A stretch of DNA of 64,000 nucleotides, taken from Occallatibacter riparius (GTDB taxonomy: Bacteria > Acidobacteriota > Terriglobia > Terriglobales > Acidobacteriaceae). The position numbers were made by a program, and so were the translations under genes. Within the stretch, counting starts at the first letter, position 1. Every line of letters begins with the position of its first letter. This document shows, piece after piece, positions 53,689 through 62,308 of the stretch. The notes beneath the pieces were generated by a model. That model made no database searches, was not told the DNA's origin, and worked only from the letters and a program-made list of their open reading frames with translations. Location of the stretch: NCBI RefSeq assembly GCF_025264625.1, contig NZ_CP093313.1:4464001-4528000 (forward strand). The letters run 5' to 3'.

Positions 53689-53986
53689 GACGGGTGCCTC
53701 GGGATGCGAATCGATTTGAACTTGTTGGTTCGGTTTTCGTATTTCAAATTGCCGGAAAGGTAACGGTATCAAACCGCAGTGCGAGACGTCCCGGATCCTG
53801 ATGGCAACTCCGAGGGCCGCTAAGTGTCTATTTCCTAAGAGGCGTTCCACAGAGGGTTCGCAAACCCCTGTATGAATTGCTGATAGGCAGGGTTCACGAG
53901 GCATATTCCACTGATCTAAACCGACCGAAACTGGGGCATACTTAAATGGAGGAGACCTCGTTTACTTTGCCCCTGGGAGAGACCTG

Positions 53987-55057
53987 ATGCCATTGACGCG
54001 TGTAAGGACGATCTTCTGTGTCCTGTCCGTATTGGTCATCCTGGGCTTCTCTTCTTTGCGCAGCCAGGCGCAAGCCGCCCTGCTGATGGAAGAGCCGTAC
54101 GGACTGTTTGGGACCCTCAACCCCACAGGCCACGCGGCAATTTACTTCTCGCGCCTTTGCGCTGAGACGCCGGTAAAGCTGCGCCGCTGCGAGCCGGGGG
54201 AACCGGGCGCCGTGATTGCGCGCTACCAGGGCATCGCCGGGTACGACTGGGTAGCGATGCCGCTCTACCCCTATCTGTATGCTGTTGACGACGCGGCCGA
54301 TGTTCCACTGCGGGTGAATCGTGATGGGGTGCTGCACCTGCGCAGGGCGTACCACGACGAGCACATGCAGAGCCTGGGAGCCAAGGTCCACGAGGGCAAC
54401 TTTGTGCACGGAGGCTGGGCCCAACTCATCGGCGTTTCTTACGAACGGAAGATATACGCGTTCCGCTTTGACACCACAGAGGAGCAGGACGAAGCGCTCA
54501 TGGGGCGCCTGAACGACAGCCGGAACCACACCCAGTTCAACCTGCTGTATAGCAACTGCGCGGATTTTGCGCGGGGAGTGATGAACGATTATTTTCCGCA
54601 CGTGTTTACGCGGACGTTCTTCCCGGATGCAGGCATGACGACGCCGCGCCAGATTACGTCGAAGCTGGTGCACTATGCCAAGAAGCATCCAGAGACCAAG
54701 CTGTCTATCTTCGCGATTCCGCAGATTCCGGGCTATCGTCACCTGAGCCACGCGAACATGAGTGTCTCGGGATCGCTGATGACGACGGCATATGCGATAC
54801 CGATTGCGATTTTCAATCCTTACCTGGCGGGGGGCCTCTTCATCGACTACCTGGTGCGCGGGCGCTTCCCACGGAGCTACGAGCACTGCCCGACCCTGGA
54901 GCCGAGCGAGTTGGCTGAACTGAACGACGAGCCGCGGTTCCCGCCCGCTTCGGCGGCCCCGGCGCTGCAATCGCGGGTGACTTCAACAGCGCCTCAGCCG
55001 GGGGCTGCGACAATTGAGCCTATCGCACTGAAAGAGGCCATTGGATCGCATGAGTAA
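53987..55057 (+). CDS. Exported papain-like (NlpC/P60 or YiiX-type) protein, putative
   Basis: 356 residues with a signal peptide (about 1-29). A His in LNPTGHAAIYFSRLC precedes a Cys in NLLYSNCADFARGVMN by about 140 residues; this His-first, Cys-later order is that of permuted papain-like amidases of the YaeF/YiiX kind. The C-terminal part has two hydrophobic stretches (LMTTAYAIPIAIF, LAGGLFIDYLV) and a Pro/Ala-rich tail. Enzymatic role is inferred only. GGGAGA lies seven bases before the ATG. Overlaps the small membrane protein gene by eight bases. Confidence 0.6.
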   Translation: MPLTRVRTIFCVLSVLVILGFSSLRSQAQAALLMEEPYGLFGTLNPTGHAAIYFSRLCAETPVKLRRCEPGEPGAVIARYQGIAGYDWVAMPLYPYLYAVDDAADVPLRVNRDGVLHLRRAYHDEHMQSLGAKVHEGNFVHGGWAQLIGVSYERKIYAFRFDTTEEQDEALMGRLNDSRNHTQFNLLYSNCADFARGVMNDYFPHVFTRTFFPDAGMTTPRQITSKLVHYAKKHPETKLSIFAIPQIPGYRHLSHANMSVSGSLMTTAYAIPIAIFNPYLAGGLFIDYLVRGRFPRSYEHCPTLEPSELAELNDEPRFPPASAAPALQSRVTSTAPQPGAATIEPIALKEAIGSHE

Positions 55058-55490
55058 GCCCCAGCCGGTACAGGACTTCAAGCACCACGCACGTTTTCAT
55101 CCGCCGTTCCACTTCGTCACCGGGTTTGCGCTGATGGCAAACGTGGTGTTTGCGATCGTCTATTTCGTGAAGCACATGAGTGTGTGGAGCGGATGGATCC
55201 TGGTGATGTCGATCGTGATCTGGATTCCAGTTTTGCTGATCCGCATTTATGCGCTGAAGGTGCAGGATCGGCTAATCCGGCTGGAGGAAAGGCTGCGATT
55301 GCAGTCGCTTGCGCCGCCGGAGTGGCACCCGCAGATCTATCGGCTGACGGAAGACCAGATGGTGGGGCTGCGCTTCGCTTCGGACGATGAGGTGGTGGCG
55401 CTGGCCAGGCAGGCGCTGGAAGAGAACCTGAACCGGAAGCAGATCAAAGAGCGGATCAGGTCCTGGCGGCCGGATCACTTCAGAGTCTGA
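55050..55490 (+). CDS. DUF6526 family small membrane protein
   Basis: 146 residues from the ATG at 55050 (a TTG at 55041 is also possible). Two membrane helices at about 23-45 and 51-70 (FVTGFALMANVVFAIVYFV, GWILVMSIVIWIPVLLIRIY) and a cytoplasmic helical tail (EERLRLQSLAPPEWHPQIYRL). Known only as DUF6526, found mainly in Acidobacteria and relatives. Translational overlap with the cysteine-peptidase-like gene suggests they work together. Confidence 0.78.
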   Translation: MSKPQPVQDFKHHARFHPPFHFVTGFALMANVVFAIVYFVKHMSVWSGWILVMSIVIWIPVLLIRIYALKVQDRLIRLEERLRLQSLAPPEWHPQIYRLTEDQMVGLRFASDDEVVALARQALEENLNRKQIKERIRSWRPDHFRV

Positions 55491-55563
55491 GGGCCATCTC
55501 GGCATCCGCAGGGTTGCGCTTTTCTGCGCGCCGCAGCACTGGAACAGGCGTAGAATTTTCGGC

Positions 55564-56559
55564 ATGAGGCGTCTGGCTGCAATCGCGATGGTTGCCGCGC
55601 TGGCTTTGCCGGTTGCGGTGGTTGCGCCGGCCCGGGGCCAGCGCGCTGGAGCGCATGGCGGATTTTCAGGCGGCCACAGCGTTGCCGCGCCACGATCGTT
55701 CTCGCCTCCGGGCGGTGGGTTCGCGCGGGGCGGCGGAGGCTTTGCGCGCGCGCCGATCGGCGTACGGCCGTCGCCGACGATTCCGCGGGCATTCTCGCCT
55801 TCCATGCCGCGGGCGTATTCCCCGGCTCATCCCATTGGACTGCGACCCTCGCCTGCGCCGCGGATGTTCAACTACGCGCCTCATCCGATTCAGCCTCGCT
55901 TGGGAAGCAATCCAATTCAGCCCCGCATGGGGAGTCATCCGATTTTGAATCGTCCCGGGCCGAGGATGCCATACACGAGGATCGGTCCGGATCACGGGCA
56001 TGGTCCCTGGAATGGCCACGATCATGATCATGACCACGATCATCATCATCGCGGGGTGTACTGGGGCGGCTATGTGTATCCGTGGTATCCGTACTACGGT
56101 TACTATCCGTGGTATTACACGGGGCCGATCTTCACCGGCTATGTTGATCCGTGGCTGTTCACTCCCGATGACGATTGGTACGGGTATGGAAACACCGGCT
56201 ATGTTGGCGCGCCGTACAGCGATTATGGGATGCAGTCGCAATCCTCGCAGCCGTATCCGCAGGAGTATTACGACACCGATGCTGCGGCCGTGGGCCAGGC
56301 GTTCGGCCGAGCGTCCTACTCGGGGCAGACGCAGGTGAGCGGGGCTGGCTCAGCGCCTGCGCCAACGGGCATGCTGACGGTGATCTTCAACGATGGCAGG
56401 CCGCCGGAGGAGATCCACAATTATCTTCTGACGGCGGACAGCCTCACCGTGCTTGACTCACACTATCGCCAGATTCCTATGGCGCAGATCGATGTTGCCG
56501 CTACACAGCAGGCGAACCGCGCTGTGGGTGTTGATTTCCGCGTGCCCGTGAAGCAGTAG
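55564..56559 (+). CDS. Secreted Gly/Pro/His/Tyr-rich protein
   Basis: 331 residues. Signal peptide about 1-25. Residues 25-130 are low-complexity Gly/Pro/Ser with repeats of PIQPRLGSNPIQPRMGSHPI type. A His/Asp cluster follows (DHGHGPWNGHDHDHDHDHHH, about residues 143-162), then a Tyr/Trp-rich stretch (YVYPWYPYYGYYPWYY). The last 70 residues look folded (GMLTVIFNDGRPPEEIHNYL, then LTVLDSHYRQIPMAQID). The His cluster probably binds metal. No family recognised; the folded end may attach it to an outer envelope partner. Confidence 0.75.
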   Translation: MRRLAAIAMVAALALPVAVVAPARGQRAGAHGGFSGGHSVAAPRSFSPPGGGFARGGGGFARAPIGVRPSPTIPRAFSPSMPRAYSPAHPIGLRPSPAPRMFNYAPHPIQPRLGSNPIQPRMGSHPILNRPGPRMPYTRIGPDHGHGPWNGHDHDHDHDHHHRGVYWGGYVYPWYPYYGYYPWYYTGPIFTGYVDPWLFTPDDDWYGYGNTGYVGAPYSDYGMQSQSSQPYPQEYYDTDAAAVGQAFGRASYSGQTQVSGAGSAPAPTGMLTVIFNDGRPPEEIHNYLLTADSLTVLDSHYRQIPMAQIDVAATQQANRAVGVDFRVPVKQ

Positions 56560-56588
56560 GTTTTCCGCTTCCATCCCAATCAAAAGAA

Positions 56589-58598
56589 TCAGTCTTGCGC
56601 GGGATTGGTCGCGGGATGCTTGCTGCCTTGCTGGCTTCGATCGCCGCGCGGGGTTTCTTCGACAGCGTTAGCCAGTGTTTCGGCGTCGAGTTGGTGCTCC
56701 TCGCGGTAGTGATCGGCAGACATCTTGCCATCCCACCAGGCGCTGTTCATCGGGTAGACATCGGGGTCGAAGAACACCTGATAGAAGTGCCATACGACGA
56801 TGGCGAGCGTGGCGAGAATTGCTTCGTAGAAATGGATGGAGGTAGCTACGTCGACCAGCCAGCGCGCCAGCAGATTGCCTACCCAGACTTTCGCCCAGAT
56901 CATAACGCCGGTGAGACCCATGAGCGCGGTGCCCCAGACGAGCGCCCAGTACTCGGCTTTCTCGGCGTAATTGAAGCGGTCGAACTTGGGCTTCTCGTCG
57001 CGGAGGTGAAGGTAATAGAGCATGGCGGCGAGGGCGTCTTTGAGATCGCGCGGGCCGGGAGCAAGGTCACGAAGCAGGCGGCGGCCGTCGCGGAATTTAG
57101 CCACATAGAAGGCGTGGTAGACGCCGGCGGCAATCAACGCGACACCCGCAATGCGATGAACGGTGCTGCGCAAATGCTCGCTCATGCCGAGCAGATGTGC
57201 GAACCAGGACTCGGGGTATTTGAGCGCGAAGCCGGTGATGACGAGGACGACGAAGCTCAGGAGTAACACCAGGTGCTGCCAACGTTGGTTGGGCGTCATG
57301 CGGACGACGGTGACGCTGTGCGCTTTGTGGCGGTCAGAGAGCTTGCGGCGCCAGATGACCAGGTTATGCAGGGCCATGAATCCGATGACGATGATGATCA
57401 ACGGAATGTAGATCATGCGGACCCAGCGAACAGCGGTCGAGCCGATGTCACCACCGCCACTGACTCCGCCCGGGCCGCCATCCTGCATGTGTACGCGGGT
57501 GAGAACAAACTTCTGCGTCACGCCTTTGTGGCACTGTCCGCAGGTGGCGCTGAGGTTGGCGTGATTGATGCTCGAGTGCGGATCGGTGGAGGGGAGGATG
57601 TCGTGCACACCATGGCAGCTTGAGCAGTTCGCGGCGACGACCGATCCGCCTTGCGTGGCGAGGCCGTGGTAGCTGTCGAAGTACGTTGAGACGCGCTGGC
57701 CGGGAAGGCCGAACTCCTGCGAGAGGCGCACGCCCTCATGGCAGCGGGCGCAGCTATCGCGCGAGACATTGGCGGCGGCGACGGGGGAACTGGAATCGGT
57801 GTGGCGCTTGATGGAGTGGATTCCGTGGCAGTCGGTGCAATCGGGGGCCAGCTTGTTACCGCGTGCGATTCCCTGGCCGTGAATACTGGCTGTGAAGGTC
57901 TGCTGGACTTGGGAATGGCATTTGCCGCAGGTGGCAGGGACGTTGAACTTATTGATGGATGAGGCCTGGTCGTTCGGCGGAAGGATAGCGTGATCGCCGT
58001 GGCAGTCCGTGCAGACGGCGGCCTGTACGGAGCCGTTCTCGACGGCGTGACCGTGAACGCTGTCCTGGTAGGAGAGGAACGGCTGAGCGCTGCGGCCGTT
58101 GGACTCCATGAGGAATTTCTGGCCATGGCAGCGGCCGCAGGTTGCAGGTACGTTGCCGTGGCTTATGGACGCTTTCGGATCGCCGGCGCCGGTGACGTAA
58201 TGCACGTCGCCATGGCAGTCGCCGCAGGTTGCGGCATTCGCTCCGGCCTTAGTGGCTTTCGCGTGAGTTGACTGATCGTAGGCCGCCTGCGCCTTAGAGT
58301 GGCACTGTACGCAGGTGATCTTCGCGGGCGTCTTATCGTGGGCGAGGCTGGTGACGTCCTTGTGGCAATCCACGCAGGCGAAGAGGCGTCCGTGAATGGA
58401 ATGGCGGAGCTGCTTCTGGTCGACGAAGAGGCTGTGCGGCTTTCCGTTCGCATCCGAGCTCAGAGTGGAGTCGCCGTGGCAGGCGAGGCAATCTGCGTCC
58501 TTGAGCTTGTGCTGGCCGAAGAGGGTGGATGCTGCGAGGAGGGAAGTAACAATAAAAATCCGCGATAAAAAACGGGCCGCGTTCACGGCCAACACCAT
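56589..58598 (-). CDS. Fused multihaem cytochrome c (11 CxxCH) and cytochrome b membrane protein
   Basis: 669 residues from the ATG at 58598. Signal at about 8-26 (LSRIFIVTSLLAASTLFG), then eleven CxxCH: CLACH, CVDCH, CVQCH, CGDCH, CGRCH, CTDCH, CGKCH, CTDCH, CARCH, CSSCH, CGQCH. After a Gly-rich hinge follow five or so membrane helices with candidate haem-b His (ALHNLVIW, WQHLVLLL, TVHRIAGVAL, GVYHAFYVAK, IHFYEAIL, VVWHFYQVF). It is the one-chain version of the two-gene pair at 42690-44868. An upstream ATG (58646) would add a CDQCH before the signal, but that stretch coincides with a CRP-type site and is probably non-coding. Confidence 0.85.
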   Translation of the reverse strand: MVLAVNAARFLSRIFIVTSLLAASTLFGQHKLKDADCLACHGDSTLSSDANGKPHSLFVDQKQLRHSIHGRLFACVDCHKDVTSLAHDKTPAKITCVQCHSKAQAAYDQSTHAKATKAGANAATCGDCHGDVHYVTGAGDPKASISHGNVPATCGRCHGQKFLMESNGRSAQPFLSYQDSVHGHAVENGSVQAAVCTDCHGDHAILPPNDQASSINKFNVPATCGKCHSQVQQTFTASIHGQGIARGNKLAPDCTDCHGIHSIKRHTDSSSPVAAANVSRDSCARCHEGVRLSQEFGLPGQRVSTYFDSYHGLATQGGSVVAANCSSCHGVHDILPSTDPHSSINHANLSATCGQCHKGVTQKFVLTRVHMQDGGPGGVSGGGDIGSTAVRWVRMIYIPLIIIVIGFMALHNLVIWRRKLSDRHKAHSVTVVRMTPNQRWQHLVLLLSFVVLVITGFALKYPESWFAHLLGMSEHLRSTVHRIAGVALIAAGVYHAFYVAKFRDGRRLLRDLAPGPRDLKDALAAMLYYLHLRDEKPKFDRFNYAEKAEYWALVWGTALMGLTGVMIWAKVWVGNLLARWLVDVATSIHFYEAILATLAIVVWHFYQVFFDPDVYPMNSAWWDGKMSADHYREEHQLDAETLANAVEETPRGDRSQQGSKHPATNPAQD

Positions 58599-58621
58599 GC
58601 GCTTTATGGGCTTCCGGCTGC

Positions 58622-58637
58622 CGTGACACTGGTCACA
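58622..58637. promoter_or_regulatory. CRP/FNR-type site between fused cytochrome and beta-barrel genes
   Basis: C-GTGA-CACTGG-TCAC-A, centred 31 bases before the cytochrome ATG and about 200 bases before the divergent gene at 58833. Caution: read as protein the same bases give CDQCH in an upstream extension of the cytochrome frame. Confidence 0.5.
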
Positions 58638-58832
58638 GGTGCGCAAATGCTGTCTGCAGAACAGAACGGGAGGGTCTCCGTACCTGGACGCGGGGTCAAC
58701 CCCTCACAACTGGGCGGCATCTAGTGTCCGAGGAGGAGGCCGGGCAGACGAGTCGGCGCGGCGATCCCCTGGGGCCAGATCTAGATTTCAGAACGACTTT
58801 TAGACCATAGACCTATTTAGGAGTAGAGCTAT

Positions 58833-59453
58833 ATGCGCAAATTACTTCTTGCCGGGATGGCAACAATCCTGGCGCTTCCCCTTACCCTTTCATCGCAGGT
58901 GCAGAGAGCAGGCGAAGGCCAGAGCACCTATAACCACGGTGAGTTCGCAGCCTACGGCGATTATTTCCGCTGGGCTCCGTCAGGACACAGCGCGGTTAAC
59001 TTCCTCGGCCTGGGTGGCCGGGCGGCCTTCAACGTTCATCCGCACGTGGCTATGGAAGGAGAGATCTCGTACGATTTCGAGCGGAACTTCACAACAATCA
59101 ATAACAGCGGCGGAACGACGACGACGGTGGTAACCGGAGTTCGTCCGCTGACTGGCTTGTTCGGGCCGAAGTTTCAGGTTGGGACCTCCGGGCCGTTCCG
59201 CGCGTTCTTGACTGCAAAGGCCGGGTTCATGGAATTCAGCACCAGCAATAAAGGGCCTTCGACAGGCACGTTCACCGGCGCTTTTGACCAGTTCGGCGGG
59301 AACTCGACGCACTTCGCTGCGTATCCGGGCGGCGGCATTGAGGCGTTCGCGGGGCCTTTCGGACTGCGCCTTGAAGCGGGCGATCAGATCTACGTAAGCA
59401 ACGGGATGCACAACAATCTGCGCGTGGCGGTGGGACCGACGATCCGGTTTTAA
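58833..59453 (+). CDS. Outer-membrane beta-barrel protein
   Basis: 206 residues with signal peptide (1-21). The mature part alternates aromatic and polar residues typical of small barrels (NFLGLGGRAAFNVHPHVAMEGEISYDF, FRAFLTAKAGFMEF) and ends in LRVAVGPTIRF, a terminal Phe and the usual outer-membrane C-terminal strand. No specific function visible. TAGGAGT lies before the ATG. Divergent from the fused cytochrome and ended by a very strong terminator. Confidence 0.78.
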   Translation: MRKLLLAGMATILALPLTLSSQVQRAGEGQSTYNHGEFAAYGDYFRWAPSGHSAVNFLGLGGRAAFNVHPHVAMEGEISYDFERNFTTINNSGGTTTTVVTGVRPLTGLFGPKFQVGTSGPFRAFLTAKAGFMEFSTSNKGPSTGTFTGAFDQFGGNSTHFAAYPGGGIEAFAGPFGLRLEAGDQIYVSNGMHNNLRVAVGPTIRF

Positions 59454-59475
59454 TACCCGCTCAGCGCACAAACAT

Positions 59476-59528
59476 CGGCCTTTCTTCACTTCCAGTTTGC
59501 AGATTGGAAGTGAGGAAAGGCCGTTTTG
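59476..59528 (+). terminator. Strong terminator after the beta-barrel gene
   Basis: 19-bp stem (59476-59494 with 59505-59523; one G-U), 10-base loop, then TTTTG. Confidence 0.9.
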
Positions 59529-59583
59529 CGTCTGGGGCATTGTTCTTGAGCCATCCCATCTCATGGACCAATCTCACCCGCCT

Positions 59584-59599
59584 AGTGATCTAAGTCACA
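59584..59599. promoter_or_regulatory. CRP/FNR-type site before the haem/propeller/TPR gene
   Basis: A-GTGA-TCTAAG-TCAC-A, centred about 137 bases before the TTG at 59728. Confidence 0.55.
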
Positions 59600-59727
59600 G
59601 GAGAATGCGGTCCTAGCTTCGTACGCTTAAGTGAAATCAGCCAGGGATACGGTTTCGCGTTGGACCACGCCTGAGGGGCTTTCGCGATGCCGCGCGCATG
59701 CGCTGAAGGACACCTTCGGGGGCCGTA

Positions 59728-62259
59728 TTGAAGCGGGTATTTGCAGCACTTGGTTTGACACTGTTGGCGGCCGCAACGCTCTGGACGGGCCGCGTCCGCG
59801 CTGGGCAGGAGCAGCAGTCGCCGCTGGTGAAGATGCCGGACGGGAGCGAATTCCTTCCCGAATATGCGCGGCAGCCCTCGATGTTTCGCCCGGCGACGGA
59901 AGCGCCGAACAATATTCTGATCGACGCGCCGGTGAATGGAACCATCTACCCGCCCGATGTGATTGCCCCGCAATTCAAATGGCGCGATAACAATCCGGCA
60001 GCGACGGTGTGGCGCGTTGAGATAAATTTCGGCGGGAAGGGGAAGCCGATCCGTGTTTCGTCGGATGGCGAGAAGCTGAAGATCCCCGAAGTCGATGCGA
60101 GTCTCAGCGGTTATGTTCCGCCGACGCTGAGCCCTGAAGAGCAGCAGATGCACGCGTGGCGGCCCGATGTGAAGATGTGGGAGGAGATCAAGAAGCGCTC
60201 CACCGGTGTGAAGGCGATGGTGACGATCAGCGGATACGCGGCCGAGAAATCGGCGCAGCCTGTTTCGAGCGCGCAGGCTACGTTTGAGACATCGCGCGAT
60301 GCTGTGGGCGCGCCGATCTTTTATCGCAATGTGCCGCTGATTCCTCCGCAGGAGGGAACGACGCAGCGCGGCGTGATCAAGCCACTGCCTGACTCCGTGC
60401 TGCCCAAGATTCGCTGGGAGCTGCGGTATATCAACGAGACGCACAATCACCTGATGATGACGAACCTGCCGACGTGCGGCAATTGCCACTCCTTCTCGCG
60501 CGATGGCAAGGTGATGGGCATTGATGTCGACGGACCTGCGAATGACAAGGGCCTTTATGCGCTGACGCCGTTGAATAAGGTCACGACCATCAGCAACGAC
60601 TACCTGGTGCGCTGGAGCGCCTTCAGCGAGGAGGGCGGGCAGAAGCGTTTCGGGTTCATGAGCCAGGTTTCGCCCGATGGCAAATACGTTGTGAATTCGA
60701 TTGATGTGCCGCGCGCGAAGGGCATGCGCGTTGTCGATCGGCTGTACAACGGTTTTTATCCTTACTACGGGTTTGGGCAGGTGTTCTATCCCACGCGCGG
60801 CGTGCTGGCCTGGTATAGCAAGGAGAGCGGCAAGCTGCAGACATTGCCCGGCGCGGACGATCCCAATTTCGTGCAGACATCAGCCTTCTGGAGCCCCGAT
60901 GGGAAGTGGCTGATTTTTTCGCGTGCCACGGCGAGCAATCCGTATCCGGCGGGCTACAAGCGCTCGCTGTATGCTAACGATCCCAACGAGACTCAGGTGC
61001 AATACGATCTTTACCGCATTCCGTTCAATAACGGAAAGGGCGGAGTGGCCGAGCCTGTGCGGGGCGCGAGCGACAACGGCATGAGCAACAACTTCCCCAA
61101 GGTCTCGCCCGACGGCAAGTGGATTGTGTTTGTGCGCTGCAAGAATGGGTTGCTGATGCGGCCTGACAGCAGGCTTTACATTGTGCCGTTCGAGGGCGGG
61201 GAAGCGCGGGCGCTTGAGTCGAACCTGCCGGTGATGAACTCGTGGCACTCGTGGTCGCCGAACGGGAAATGGCTGGTGTTCTCGTCAAAGAGCCCGTCGT
61301 TCTATACGCGCATGTATCTCACGCACATTGACGAGCAGGGCCACGCGAGCCCGCCGGTTGAAGTGGAGAATGCGACGGCATCGAATCGCGCGGTGAACAT
61401 TCCGGAATTTTTGAATATCGGCGCGAACGATTTGGACCACATTGAAACGCCGGCCATTGATTACTATCGCGAGTTCGATACAGCGCAGCAGCTACAGGAC
61501 GAAGCGAAATACGCGGAGGCTATTCCCGCATGGAAGGTGGCTGCGGCCAAGGATCCGACGGATGCGCGGCCTTTCAACAATCTCGGTGTGGCGCTGGCTG
61601 CAATGGGACAGTTTGATGATGCGATTGATGCGTACAAAAGATCGCTGACGATCAATCCTGAGAGCTCGCAGACTCACAACAATTTTGGCAGTGCCCTGGC
61701 CGAGGCGGGCAGGCTCGACGAGGCGATGGAGAACATCCGCACGGCCATCGAGCTGAATCCGGATAATGGCGCGGCGCACGTGAATCTGGGACACATGCTG
61801 GAAGTACGCGGCGGCGCGCGCGAAGAAGCGAAGGCCGAGTTGAGGAAGGGAATTGAGCTCGCGCCCAAGCTCTCCGATGGACACAATGTGTACGGCGTGA
61901 TTCTGGCGCGCGAAGGGCAGATGGACGAGGCCATAGCGGAGCTGCAGACGGCTGTCGATCTCGCGCCGCGCTCGGCTGAGTGCCAGTTCAATCTTGGACG
62001 GGCGATGGCGGCGAGCAACCGCTTCGCGGACGCGGTGCCTCACTTCGAGGCTGCGGCCTCGCTCACCGGCGGCAAGGAGCCGGCTATTCTGCAGATGCTG
62101 GCCGGAATTTATTCCGACACCGGCCAATATGCGAAGGCGGTGGACGTGGCGCAGCGCGCGTTAGATATCGCCGAGCAGCGCAACGATCGCGAACTCGCGC
62201 AGCAATTGCGTGCAAATCTTTCGCGTTATCGCTCGCAGATGCAGACAGGGCAGCAGTGA
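59728..62259 (+). CDS. Exported protein with CxxCH motif, WD40-like propeller and TPR repeats
   Basis: 843 residues from a TTG at 59728, the start that gives a normal signal peptide (MKRVFAALGLTLLAAATLW). Residues about 45-240 are an N-terminal beta domain; TCGNCHSFS at about 250 is a c-type haem motif placed at the entry of a PD40-type propeller (SQVSPDGKYVVNS, FWSPDGKWLIFSR, PKVSPDGKWIVFV, SWSPNGKWLVFSS). From about 580 come six TPR units, e.g. ARPFNNLGVALAAMGQFDDAIDAYK and AHVNLGHMLEVRGGAREEAKAEL. I know no named enzyme with this order. Preceded by a CRP-type site, so probably part of the respiratory regulon. Confidence 0.78.
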   Translation: MKRVFAALGLTLLAAATLWTGRVRAGQEQQSPLVKMPDGSEFLPEYARQPSMFRPATEAPNNILIDAPVNGTIYPPDVIAPQFKWRDNNPAATVWRVEINFGGKGKPIRVSSDGEKLKIPEVDASLSGYVPPTLSPEEQQMHAWRPDVKMWEEIKKRSTGVKAMVTISGYAAEKSAQPVSSAQATFETSRDAVGAPIFYRNVPLIPPQEGTTQRGVIKPLPDSVLPKIRWELRYINETHNHLMMTNLPTCGNCHSFSRDGKVMGIDVDGPANDKGLYALTPLNKVTTISNDYLVRWSAFSEEGGQKRFGFMSQVSPDGKYVVNSIDVPRAKGMRVVDRLYNGFYPYYGFGQVFYPTRGVLAWYSKESGKLQTLPGADDPNFVQTSAFWSPDGKWLIFSRATASNPYPAGYKRSLYANDPNETQVQYDLYRIPFNNGKGGVAEPVRGASDNGMSNNFPKVSPDGKWIVFVRCKNGLLMRPDSRLYIVPFEGGEARALESNLPVMNSWHSWSPNGKWLVFSSKSPSFYTRMYLTHIDEQGHASPPVEVENATASNRAVNIPEFLNIGANDLDHIETPAIDYYREFDTAQQLQDEAKYAEAIPAWKVAAAKDPTDARPFNNLGVALAAMGQFDDAIDAYKRSLTINPESSQTHNNFGSALAEAGRLDEAMENIRTAIELNPDNGAAHVNLGHMLEVRGGAREEAKAELRKGIELAPKLSDGHNVYGVILAREGQMDEAIAELQTAVDLAPRSAECQFNLGRAMAASNRFADAVPHFEAAASLTGGKEPAILQMLAGIYSDTGQYAKAVDVAQRALDIAEQRNDRELAQQLRANLSRYRSQMQTGQQ

Positions 62260-62308
62260 TCCTGGAGTTGTCAGTTGTCGGTTTTCAGGTATCGGCTAAA
62301 GGCCACGC

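Noticed and set aside
58602..58646. Upstream extension of the fused cytochrome giving a twelfth CxxCH (CDQCH)
   Set aside because: It would put a haem motif before the signal peptide, on the cytoplasmic side; the bases match the CRP-type palindrome better.
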